From Podospora comata (Eukaryota > Ascomycota > Sordariomycetes > Sordariales > Podosporaceae): a stretch of DNA of 64,000 bases. Of the stretch, positions 24,664 through 37,039 are shown piece by piece. Both the position numbers and the translations under genes were made by a program. The DNA is taken from NCBI GenBank assembly GCA_017354895.1, contig CP071493.1, positions 4,402,001-4,466,000 of the forward strand. The letters are read 5' to 3'. Within the stretch, counting starts at the first letter, position 1. Each line of letters begins with the position of its first letter. The notes beneath the pieces are model-generated. The model was not told where the DNA came from. It saw only the letters and a list, made by a program, of their open reading frames with translations, and ran no database searches.

Positions 24664-26127
24664 TCACTGGCCAAGCAACTCTTTAGCTAACTTGGCAGCT
24701 TCATCGCCGGTTGGCACAGGTGTGCTGTGGGCTTGGGCCGACTTTTGTGAGTCGAAACGCCACAGTCCGCCAGTCTTGTCAGCGTCGCCATGCTCTGCCA
24801 GGTTGACGATTGGACCCAACCGGGTCAAGACCAGATCGAGGGAATCCGCGGAGGCAGTAAAATAGCGCCGTTCCCATGTGCGCCCCTCAGCCTTCTCTTT
24901 AATACGCATTTCGCGCTGAGCACTCTCGATCTTGCTCTTCTCAACGTGGACAACGTCAAATTCACCCTTCGCAATCGCCACTGCAACCTTGTTCCATGCC
25001 CTTCTTGACTCAAGGGGATGTTGCTCATCGATGGGAGCGACGATGAGGTTGCTTGTTGGGTTTTGGGCCGGGTCCCAAAGTTCCACCAAGTTGCCGGCGC
25101 TGTTGTGCTTGGTCGGGCCGGAGTGTATCTCGAAGGTTTTGGTCCACTGTCCCGAGACGTTGAAGAGGACATCCTTCTCCTTTCCAGTCGAGTACAACAC
25201 CGCAGTGAGGGAATTTTTCTTGCCAGATAACCAGCCCTTTCCACTGTAGTCGATCTTTGCCGTGAAGCCAGTCGAGGATGTAATGTAGGAGCTACCGTCA
25301 AGTTCGATGAAAGGGGAACCAAACACGAGACCCTCGATGTGCAGCGACGGAAGAGTGATCAAGTAGGTGTCAGGTTCTCCCGAAGACGAGGGAACAGTGA
25401 GAACGGCGTGGCCTATTTGCTTGACGTTGATTGTCTTGGAAAAGGACGCCTTCTGGGCATTGTAGCCCTCGAGCCGAACACCTGATTGAGCTGCATGTTA
25501 GCCTTGGGCTTGCCACTCCCTCTTCTTCAGTCCAGAGGAAGGAATTCGTCGTACCGGTTGTAGCATTAGTGATGTTGTAGGCAGTTGCTGGTGGGTGATG
25601 GCTAATATCAGTGTCAGCAATCTGTCGGGTACAGCAGAGAGAGCAGGCCACGGGTCGACGAACCTAACCTGCTCGCTGATGAGCTCAGTTGTCCCAGCAC
25701 CGTCCTCCCATTTCCCGAGGAACAGCTCGCCCAGGAACGGGTTCAGTGGCTTCTTTTCATTCCCGTATTGTTCACTCCGACTGGCGTACTGCTGTTTTAA
25801 TGTTGTCAAGAACCACTTCAAGACCAGAAGCGCACGTTTCGCGGGTTCGGATTCCTTGGCAGGTGCGGCGAAAACGGATGGATGTTCGCACCAGTACGAG
25901 CTGAACTCGGTAAGGCTGGTAGACGAGAGGATGAAGGGAGGTGCGGTAAGGCTGGAGAGGTCTCCGTTGAAGGACGCGATAGACTGATCCCGTCAAGGGA
26001 AGGTTAGCCGCAGTGCGCTACAAAAGGTCGTGTCGATAGCTTTGACTGAGCAAGGCAAACTGACCTTGAGGAAAGCACCCCAGCCTCCTCCAGCACCGGC
26101 TTGCGCTTGCTGCGGTGGGGTCTCCAT
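24664..26127 (-). CDS. KES1: Oxysterol-binding protein homologue, Kes1/Osh4-like
   Basis: This is a 415-residue single-domain OSBP-related lipid transfer protein, the size of yeast Kes1/Osh4, which moves sterol and PI4P between Golgi/ER membranes. Four exons are inferred: 26,127-26,065, 25,983-25,664, 25,601-25,555 and 25,481-24,664; all junctions keep phase. The OSBP signature is split by an intron and reads EQVSHHPPATAY after splicing. The N-terminal stretch GGWGAFLKSIASFNGDLSSL is the usual Osh4 lid region. There is no PH domain or ankyrin repeat, so it belongs to the short class. Motifs such as NPFLGELFLGKW and WERRYF further along also fit the family. Confidence in family and gene model is high. 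Confidence 0.93.
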
Positions 26128-26748
26128 GATGTCTCCGAGGTGTGTTGAGCGCGAGAGAATAGACAGTTGGGAGGATTGCAATGGAGCAGCACAAAGCGTG
26201 GTTGAATGCGATTTGTGATGGGGGGTACCAAGTCTCGACACACGAGATCACTGTGGAGTTGTGGGGAATGGCGGGATGGAGGGGTGTGCTGGTGGAGAGT
26301 GGGTTCTTCCCAGTGATTTAAGAACGAGTGGCCCTTCTGAATGGTCTTGGGCAGCAAAAGGCGGCCCCCTTATTATGTTGCCGGCTTGGGACACCTCCCA
26401 GACCTAGGCTACGCCAATCATTGGTTACCTGACGCCGAATTGTCAAGGTTTGGATACTTTGTAACTGCGATCTGCTTGACGTCAACGTCTCGTCCCATGT
26501 TTCCCACGTCACTGGCAGACCAAAATCCAAAGGGGTGGGTGACAGTCTGGCAGTCTGCAGCGTCAACAGGTACTGGGAACGACCTGGACGCCGACGCCAA
26601 GCTGTTGAGGTTTAACCTTGGCCTCAGGCACCCACCATGACTTGAAGCTCTAGATCGACAAACTTAGATTCTGTTGACGACTACCTGTGTTTCTACCCTA
26701 ATTGAAATTCGCACCAACCAATCGACAGCAAACAAGATCCAGTATTTG
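26128..26748. promoter_or_regulatory. Promoter of the Kes1-like gene and 3' flank of the MocA-type gene
   Basis: The only motif I would point to is a palindromic TGACGTCA at 26,477-26,484, the consensus for CREB/ATF-type bZIP factors. Frames of up to 117 residues here overlap on both strands and have no family features. Confidence 0.5.
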
Positions 26749-28489
26749 TCACTCTGAATCCAACTTGGACTCGACCTCCTTAGACCACCACTCAGCCCAG
26801 TCAACCACTTTTCTCTCCTTTCTTGCCTTTTCGGCGCAAAACACCATCGCGTGACTTCGAATAACCTCATCTAAAGTGCATCCAATCAGCTCTCTCTGGG
26901 CTCGGTCCGTAGACCAGCCGTGATTCTTGACCATGTCGACAGCCATGACAAACTGCCTTGTCAGACCAGCGTCCCCACCACCATGGCCCAGGCTCTCGAC
27001 CTGTGTGCTGTGAGTGATGCTCTGTCCCGTGTTGAAGTTATGAACGGTAATGGTCTTTGAGTCGGCACACATTTCACCGTCTACACCATAAAGACGCGTG
27101 TACCGTTCGCACACCTCCTTTGTTTGGGCTACCATGTGGAAGGTAGCCAACTTGCTACCACGCCCACGAAGATTATCCGCCAAAGGAGCTGTCAGTGTGG
27201 TACTGCCACTACTCCCGTCTTGGCTGGATAAAGGGGAAGAGGGCCTCGGGTCTTCATCCCACGAGATGGTGACAATCTGCTCGTCGCAAACGTCGTTGTC
27301 ACTTTCGTAGACGCATCTGCCAAACCAGTTACGCTGTGCGACCTCTGCATTTGTGGTGTTGTCGTCGTAGTCCTCGGCCAGATTTGCGAGCACGGCAGCT
27401 TCGGCGTCTTGCCCAGTTCCATAAGACTCAATGTCCGGAATAACTATGCTCAAGGGCCATCCTCTGTTGCCTGTGCCCACGCCCACGAGTTCCGGGCCAA
27501 CGTAAATTCGTTTGGCTGAGTATTTGCAAGACTGTTCAATGGGGCAGGACAAGCAGTTTGTGGCTGCTCCAGCTGCCAAAGGCTTTCTACTTTTCTTGAA
27601 ATACTGAAGCGACCCTGTGCTGGAAACGGTGGAGGGCAGGTGAGGCGGAGGGCAGCCTCGCGAGGAACAGTCTGGAGGTGAACAGAGAAGCCACAAAAGC
27701 ACATCGATATCGTGGCAGCTCTTGGTAAGCAGGCTGGGAGCCGATGTCCTCTCACGACGCCTATATAGATTCGCACCGGTTAGGTATTGGCATTTGCAGG
27801 GTTGTTCAACTTCGGACATACCAGTTGCCTCTGACATATGAATGCGTGAAATGCCACCAGCCCACGGGTTCTGTATGAACCACCGACAAAATATCTCCAA
27901 TGACGCGATCCTCCAACAGTAGTTTTCGAAGCAACTTATTGTGGGGGCTGTAGCGAAGAACATGTCCGATCGAAAACACGGTCTGTTGGCCTGTGGCGTC
28001 AACGTTGTCTTGCAGGGCTTTGTACATGTCGAGGCAATGGTCCAGAGTGGTCGCCATGGGCTTTTCGCACATGATGTGTATTCCACCCAGCTTGGAAAGA
28101 GCAACGACAACCTCGCGGTGCATCTCGTCAAGGACACAGACAAAGGCAGCATCAATGCCGAGGGGAACATCCTTCTCCCCAGCCTCAGCTCTTGCCCTAC
28201 GCTCCGTTTCATAAGCCACAAATTCACGCCAATCTCTGAAGGAAGCTCCCTCTGGTGGTGGTAGGGTTGAGCCCCATATCATCGTTGTTCCAAACTTGTT
28301 CCTCTTGTAGTCGTCTGGCTCCGCAACAGCACTAAGAACGCCATTGCTAGAGGAGATGACAGCTCGGCCATAGGCCCGACCGCGAGAACCGGCACCGATG
28401 ACCAGAAGTCGGGGGGGACACTCGGAAACAGGGTGTGGCGGTGGAGGAACCACTCCCTGATCTCTGGGTGTTTTGTCGTCCATGTCCAT
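26749..28489 (-). CDS. Gfo/Idh/MocA-family oxidoreductase with cysteine cluster
   Basis: This is a 559-residue NAD(P)-dependent dehydrogenase-like protein in two exons (28,489-27,822 and 27,760-26,749) with a 61-bp intron. The N-terminal Rossmann fold begins LLVIGAGSRGRAYG, and the family's catalytic-pocket motif EKP is present in IMCEKPMATT. The junction restores GNWRRERTSAPSLLTKSCHD, followed by DIDVLLWLLC. A later insert carries closely spaced cysteines (TNCLSCPIEQSC), an arrangement that recurs in fungal members of this group and might bind metal. The upstream frame opens with TTG; the first ATG is 28,489 and a second lies six bases on. No signal peptide is seen. The substrate is unknown. 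Confidence 0.88.
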
Positions 28490-29049
28490 CGGCAGGTAGG
28501 AACCCAATAAATGTGTGGTTGAGCGTCAGAAAGTTTGAGACTGGGAGAGCAGGTGCTCATATACCTGCCAGGCAGTTAGCCCACAGGATGTATGTGGCAG
28601 GGGATTCGAAGGAGAGGGAACTAGGGCTCATGGCAGGAGGTTGCCCTGCAAAATGCCTACGGTAATGCAAGATAGCCCGTATTGGGAACAGCGCTCCTCG
28701 TTCTGCCTTGCACAAACCCACAGCTCCGAGTCTCCAACCAGAGCCCTACCCGATGGGCGTCGATCTAAGGATAACCAAGCTCTGTGTTCCAATTGGTATG
28801 AGGGAGATGGTGAAAATGGACAATGCCCGGAACTATATCCGCGGCCGCCCCGCTTGGCCGTTCCCGTTCCGGGCCCAACCAGCTAATGTGCTCCGGGTCG
28901 GGTGTCTCCACCCCCCCTGCATGATTGTTTAACTCTACTTCTGACGTTCGGTGGCTGATCATAGGCCACTCGGGGTTTTGGCTCTTTTCTGGGAACCGCC
29001 TTACTTTCCCCTCTTTCTCCGTAAAGGCGCAGTACGCGGCGAAAAAGAA
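28490..29049. promoter_or_regulatory. Divergent promoter, MocA-type gene / oligoribonuclease
   Basis: These 560 bp separate two head-to-head genes and presumably serve both. I found no recognisable binding site. Confidence 0.6.
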
Positions 29050-29841
29050 ATGTCCACTGACACGCCCGTATCCCATCCACGCGATGCCCTTGTGTGGATC
29101 GACTGTGAGGTATGTCGGATGTGTTGACGCACTTGACTTACGAGCTAACAGTAACTGACCATTTCATCATGATATGCCAGATGACTGGACTGGACCCAGA
29201 TAATGACCTGATTCTGGAGATTTACTGTCTTATCACGGATGGTCAACTCAACCTGCTTGATGATGAGGGCTGGGGAACGATAGTGCACCAAAGCAAGGCG
29301 CGGATGGATGCCATGGACGACTGGTGCACTCGAGTCCGTAGGTTCAGCTGCCACCAGAGGACTTGGAAGCACACATCGGATTTCTAGGGCTAATATCGGT
29401 TCGACAACAGATGGTGGCAGTGGCCTTACCGATGCGGTGTTGAGATCAACCGTGACCCCAGAACAGGCTGCTGATGGGTTGCTTGCATACATTCAACAGT
29501 ATGTGCCTGATCGAAATACCGCCCTTCTTGCTGGAAACAGTGTGCATGCAGACCGGGCTTTCCTTCGAAAGGCGCCCTATGACAAAGTTCTCGAGCATTT
29601 GCACTATCGGATACTCGACGTTAGCAGCATTAAGGAGGCAGCCCGTCGATGGTGGTAAGTGCTTTGCTCCATTTCATGCCCCCAACTGGGGAAACCTCTG
29701 ACACTACTTTGCAGTCCCAAGATTGCTTCCAAGGCACCCCGAAAGAAGGGGCTCCACAAAGCCAAAGACGACATACTGGAGAGCATTGAGGAAGCCAAGT
29801 ACTTCAAAGCAGCCATTTTCCACGGAACTTGGTCGAGTTAA
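29050..29841 (+). CDS. REX2: Oligoribonuclease (DEDDh 3'-5' exoribonuclease)
   Basis: The 195-residue product is the length of bacterial Orn and of the core of yeast Rex2, which degrades short RNA oligomers and acts in mitochondria. Four exons are inferred: 29,050-29,109, 29,181-29,337, 29,411-29,654 and 29,715-29,841; introns are 60-73 bp and phases agree. Exo I is WIDCEMTGLD (Asp18 and Glu20), Exo II lies in the GNSVHADRAFL block, and Exo III is HYRILDVSSIKE. The C-terminal HKAKDDILESIEEAKYF matches the Orn HRALDDI...EL end. No mitochondrial presequence is visible after this ATG, and no upstream in-frame ATG was found, so either another start is used or the enzyme is cytosolic. Confidence 0.93.
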
Positions 29842-29955
29842 AAGTGCACTCGGTATATGCAGCTACAGGGCACGGCAGGGGATACAAATTAGGTGCATTC
29901 AAAAACACACTACTACGCCTAGGTTGCTCTCATACCGCTCTCTTGGAGAGCTCGT

Positions 29956-31978
<2,023 letters not shown>

Positions 31979-32619
31979 CTTGACGCTTTCGAGGTGGCGG
32001 CGTGATTCTGTTGCTCTACAGGAGTAAAGAGGAGTTGGAGGGGAGAAGACGATGGGCACTAGGGGGGGGTGTTATATGAGATTGATGAGGAGGGTGTGAG
32101 AGATTGGATCGGGACAAAAGAGGAGCACTTGTTGGGCTAGGGCGGGCACTGGCGGGGTGTGTGTGGCCCATAGCAGCAATTCCCGAGAGGCACTCGCCCC
32201 ACCGTGCCATTCGGAATGGCAATGGCAGGACCGCAACTTCCTCTGCGGCGTGATGGGATGCAGGCAGACCCAGCGCCATGCCGCAGGTATGCCCGATAAC
32301 TACTGCGCGCATTTTCACCTCGTACACGCAACCGGGCTATTGTCAGGATAGCTCAAGCAACAGGCACGTGGAGGAAGCAATGACTCCCAGTCGTCTTTCG
32401 AACCTCTCTCGTAACTGATTTGAATAGACGAAATGACCCCGTAATGCTCATGCCCAAGTCTGGTGAACCGAGAAGGTGGAATCCGTGATGTCATGTCATA
32501 CTGACAGACAAAGACGGGATCGGCCTTCTGCAGCGAGACCCCTCGGACTGGCCAAGGCTTGACCGCTTGCTCCCAAGAACTCCATTCCATGTTGCACACA
32601 TAGTCTAGCCGTGTGTTGT
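31979..32619. promoter_or_regulatory. Phosphoglucomutase promoter and 3' flank of the next gene
   Basis: The stretch is C/T-rich on the coding strand just before the start codon (about 31,985-32,140), as often seen in highly expressed fungal genes. I recognise no specific site. Confidence 0.5.
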
Positions 32620-34656
32620 TTAAGAAGGCCCTGCATCGTCGTTATCAACCTCCTCGGACGACTCGACGTTTGCCATTCTCAATGCAAAGACTTCTCTGAA
32701 CCTTTTTGCTCCTATATTTGTGACATCCTGTCAGTGAATTACCTCTGCGGATCTGAACGGATAGGGGCCACACACCTTCCTCGCGATCAAAATAAATCTC
32801 AAATGCACCAGACTTGTTCTGCCGCATATTTTCCTGCCGGTATGCGCTACAGAAGACATATAACTGAACATCCTTCAGCCACACACGGTGCTTGGAGCGA
32901 CGGCTGAGCCAGGTCCGCGACTGGGACTGGTGTGTGACTGAGAAAACGGCGTTTAGAACAAGGTGGGCCGGTAGACAATAGGCACATGAAACTCACCAAA
33001 GGCTGTCCATACGGGACATTGTCTCAACTCCCCTTCCCATACCGCTGCATGGAGGCGTAGGCCTCGTGTTTGTATGTCTTCGTACACAATGAGGGAGTGT
33101 TTGAAGCCGTCATCAATAATTTGCCTGATGGAGACACGCAAGTCAGCTTGGACTGGGCCTGAACCCGTGATGGAAAAGGTGGGAGGAGGGAGTCTGGTTT
33201 AAACGCACGCTTGAAAGAGACGTTTCTCTCTCTGAAGTCCAAATTCATTGGGATGTATTTGTACCGTCAACATATTGCGTGCCTTCAGCGCCACAAACGT
33301 ACAGTAAAACAACACCATTTCTAGACATCTTGTTAGCCAGTCCAGAGACAAAGGAATTAAAAAAGTGACGAGGACGCGTACCTTCCCATGTCAGGAAGTA
33401 TAGAGCAGCCCAGAGTTTGCTGCATTGTTCTGACCGGCTCCATCGTTTGAGCTGCAGTGCACTTCCTTCCCGGTTGATACAGAGCTCGTGGGCACCAAAC
33501 AGCGAGAACCAGGGAATATCGCCCTGCATGGTTCTCATGAGCAAGTAAGGTGATTGGTCGACCGAATTCAAGTAGACAACGATTGAGATCCTGTCCTCAT
33601 CAAATGGCCTATAGTCACCAGTGGTATCAATACCCTTTCTGCATTGAACTGAACTTAAATGGCCAGTACGCACCTCCGGAATAGAATTTTGGACTCTGGC
33701 GGAATAGTGAAATGGCCCCAGGGGTAGAAGGGTCCATACGACTTGGAGCTTGAGAAATACGTCAGCTGGACCTTCAGAGGTGGCTATTTTCAACAGAACA
33801 TACGGTCTTAAATGTTTCAGGGCCGTTCGAGACGGCAGCGGTAGGGAGAATATCTGCTCCGCCCAGTGTGCGTTCTGTGATCCGTTAGAATGGTGGATTC
33901 AACAGAAAGAGAGAACCTCACGAACGGCGTCTTGCATGATTGCTAGTGGCATGAGCTCTTGCCGCACCAGGGTCCCAATCTGCATCGGAGGTGGCGCTTC
34001 AGGGAGAGAGTAGTCGTTAGCCACCGCGAATTCTTCCTGGCCATGCGCCAGCTAGCTCCATGGGGAAGAAACTCACCGATTCCTCTCTGTTCCCGCAGCT
34101 TCAAAATTCGAGTGCGGAGGGTTTCAAGAGTGTTGAGCTCAAAGCTCGGCGACCTAAACAAAGTAAGCTCACGGCCAAATAAAGTGTTAGAAGAAGATCA
34201 AAGTTACCTCGTCAGCAGCTGCTTCAACAACGATAGGAAGTGATTGTAAAGGACAAATCTTTGTGGAAGTGGGAGCCCAGAGGCTTCTTCCGTCATTTTA
34301 TTGTACATCTTTCGCCATCTCATTTCTCTCGAAATGGCTTTCTCCTCATAGTAACCGATGATATCTTTCAGGGTCCGAGACAGGCAAGGGAGCACGACGC
34401 TGAGGTAGTTGGCAACGATGGGGACACGCGAGAAGTGCACCTGGGATCGGTCGGCGAGGTCACGTAGAAGACGGCACGAGCTTCGTATCTCCCCGGTGAG
34501 GGCAATGAGATGGCCATGGAAGGACTCGGGGAGTGCTATTCGTAGTTGATCGAGACCCATGGCCACAATCTCGCACCTGTCAGCCTCACGACAGCAGCCC
34601 CGGAGGAGGTGTGCCTCAATGGGGATGTTGAGGTTCACTGCTGTCTCGAGTTCCAT
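32620..34656 (-). CDS. Conserved-type hypothetical protein, eight exons
   Basis: I can name no family. The model gives about 527 residues in eight exons: 34,656-34,208, 34,153-34,077, 33,996-33,926, 33,874-33,382, 33,320-33,209, 33,124-32,997, 32,937-32,776 and 32,711-32,620; every junction keeps phase. The N-terminal 170 residues look all-helical (LRGCCREADRCEIVAMGLD onward). The rest alternates short strands and Trp-rich blocks (VWTLLPLGPFHYSARVQ, GDIPWFSLFGAHELCI, LWAALYFLTWEEMVLFYCTF, VWEGELRQCPVWTAF, FGAFEIYF-like GAFEIYFDREEGAKRFREVF), which could be two PH-like folds. The third exon may end at 33,917 instead. A 45-bp GTGCGT...AAAG piece in the fourth exon could be an in-frame intron. 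No signal peptide or membrane segment is seen. Confidence 0.8.
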
Positions 34657-36286
34657 GATGACTTCTTCTGTCAGTCGATTGGGTAGTGTTTACAAATCAG
34701 CTGAGATATCGAGTTGAGTAATTCGTGCTGATTAGTCTGGATGACGGCGTCGGCCCATGGCGGACCTTGAAAATCATGATCTCTGGATGGCCCGGTATAT
34801 TGCTGGCACCGGTGTTTTCTGGCGCCCTCCCCCCCCCCCGAGATAGGCGATGGTGTTTTGGCTATTTCAAGATGATGTGCCGTTGCAGTGTCGAGGCTGG
34901 GGAGAAACAGGGCAGTGGAGGTTAGCACACTACTGACCCTGCCCAACCACCTGACCCGAACTCGAAGAGTAGAAGGGGTATGACAGTGGGCGGCGATGAA
35001 AGGTGGTTTCAACAAAAGCTCAGCCAAAGACTAGAGCGGTCACGATCTTTGTTCCGAGCTTTTGCACAGAAGGCAGGCAGGAGAGGACGGGGGAGGTTGC
35101 AGATCGGAAGAAGTCCGAGGGAAACAAGCAGACGGGGACGAGACCGACTTTAATGCCAAGCCAACCCACCGACAGCGGCCGTGAAACATGCCTGTCATGC
35201 CCCCTCTAGTGTAAAGAGCCTCAATTGTTTAATCAACAACAAGTGCCGACTCTGAATAGCCTCCCATAGCCTTAGGTTATGATCAGGGTTATGAAGCAGG
35301 AGGTGGCCCGTAACACGGTATAGCCGTGGACGAAGGGAGCCGGATATTGGGCATCGAGGCATGATAAAAGAGACGCCGAACGAGTAGAGAGGAGGGAAAG
35401 ATGGGGAGGCTCGAATCAGATGAGGCAAGGTGCATAGATTGCTGCAATGCAGAATGAACCGAGGAGTCAGAGACTGCCACGAAGCCAGCCCAGATGCTGC
35501 AGCAGCAGCAAAGGTCATAAACGTGCATTAGACAACTGTTGGAGGACTGAAGAGCGAATGAAGAGAACCGGGCCTCTGCGGCGATGGGACCTGCCATGCC
35601 GGGAAGAACCAATCGAGCGAGAGAGACCATGCATGGTAAGTTGCAGCAAGTGGACAATCTGCTGCCCACATGACGATGATTGGAAAGGGATGGGTGAGGG
35701 GGCGTGATTTTCACGTGAGCAGCAACTGCTGTGAGCTTTTTGGCCTGTGGAGCGAAGTATCGAACCACACCCGAACAATGGTTTGGCCATACGTCCCAGG
35801 TCGTCGACTGCGGCCCCAGATTATGTTTGGGAACCATTGCAAGAAACATGCTTACAATTGGGAGACATGATATTATGTAAAAGGCTCATTGTTGTCTCGA
35901 GGCCCAGGAGATGAGAAAAGGAAACCTTGAATATTTGTTATACATGTGTAGGTAGTAGCTTAAGGGGCCAGCATCACACCCCTCATGGACCCATGCGGTC
36001 CCCCAGCCCAAAAGAAGTCATCTGTAAGATTCCTTCTCCCTGAACGATTCCTTTGATCATAGCAAAACCTCGCGCAAAACCATGCCGGAAAATAACTGAA
36101 AAATAAAAAGAGAAGCACTGAAATCCCATGGCCGTGCCCCAAGCAACACCGTCCCAACCCAAAGATACATGGTTTAAAAAAAGGCGCCGAGCAAGTCGCA
36201 CCGCCTTTGCATTGACTGGATATGTTTGTTTGTTTTTTCAAGACTAGTTGCCGCGAGCGCAACGAGTCGGCGAGAAAAGAGTGTAT
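34657..36286. other. Long intergenic region
   Basis: It includes the promoter of the eight-exon gene on the left and the 3' UTR of NHP6 on the right. The longest frame (35,289-35,849, reverse, 186 codons) is overlapped by comparable frames on other phases, has no family motif and an odd Cys/Ser-rich composition. I do not call it a gene. A run of ten C lies near 34,833. Confidence 0.55.
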
Positions 36287-36737
36287 TTAGGACGACTCCT
36301 CCTCGTCGCCGTCGGCCTATGCGAACCGGTCAACCATCTTGCACCCTGGGAAGGTGTGATGCTCAGGCGAGACTTACGTTGTACGCCTGCTTCTCATCCT
36401 CATAACGCTTCTTGTCGGCGGCAGCCTTGGCCTCATACGGGGCACGCTGCTTGTCGCTGAGAGCCTTCCATCGCTCACCGAGGATCTTGCCAACCTGGCC
36501 GAAGGAAACACCAGGGTTCTCCTCGCGCACGTTCTCTCTCTGCTCGTTGGCAAAGAACATGTACGCCGAAAGACCACGCTTGGGAGCGTTGGGGTCTGCA
36601 GAGGCTGGTCAGCTCACGGCCCAGGCCAGGTCAAGACGCGTCAGGACGCGCCAAGGATCCATTCTTTGCTTACCCTTCTTGCCCCGCCCCCTCTTCACCT
36701 TGGGCTCGGCCTTGCTCTTAACTGCGGCCTTAGGCAT
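36287..36737 (-). CDS. NHP6: HMG-box protein Nhp6
   Basis: The 103-residue product matches Nhp6 in size. It is the single-HMG-box chromatin architectural protein that bends DNA and assists FACT and Pol II/III transcription. Three exons are inferred: 36,737-36,674, 36,595-36,378 and 36,316-36,287. The basic N-terminal tail (KVKRGRGKK) precedes the box, which opens [18 protein letters not shown] and continues with [16 protein letters not shown] and [19 protein letters not shown] short acidic tail (DGDEEESS) ends it, encoded in a 30-base last exon. A 286-bp intron seems to lie in the 5' UTR. Confidence 0.96.
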
Positions 36738-36753
36738 AATGATTGATGTGAAT

Positions 36754-37039
36754 CTATCGAGAGCACCATGTTAGTCTGTGAGACGTGTGAGGAGGAATGC
36801 GAGAAGGAATGCGAGGCCAGACTGCGTGTTGCGGGGGGTGCATGGTGCGAAGGGGGGCTTTCTCAAGCAACAGGCGCAGCATGCGCGCGCGTCGCGTGGT
36901 GAGAAGCCGCAAGAGCTGCCCCATCCCCGATGACGAATGGATGAGTGGCCCAGAGTCGCAGACGCAATTGCGCGCGACGACGGCATCAAAACACGGCGCG
37001 AAGCTCAAAAATCAGAAGAGAACATGTGAAGATACGTAC
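36754..37039 (-). other. Likely 5'-UTR intron of NHP6
   Basis: On the reverse strand GTACGT at 37,039 and TAG at 36,756-36,754 bound 286 bp, with a GACTAAC branch site about 20 bp before the acceptor. The acceptor lies 16 bases before the ATG. Long leader introns are common in highly expressed fungal genes, but transcripts would be needed to confirm it. Confidence 0.6.

Noticed and set aside
26341-26640. A 99-codon + strand frame between the Kes1-like and MocA-type genes
   Set aside because: It starts in the promoter region, lacks motifs, and competes with reverse frames; treated as chance.
35289-35849. A 186-codon reverse-strand frame
   Set aside because: It has an ATG but no family motif, odd Cys/Ser composition, and several overlapping frames of similar length in other phases.
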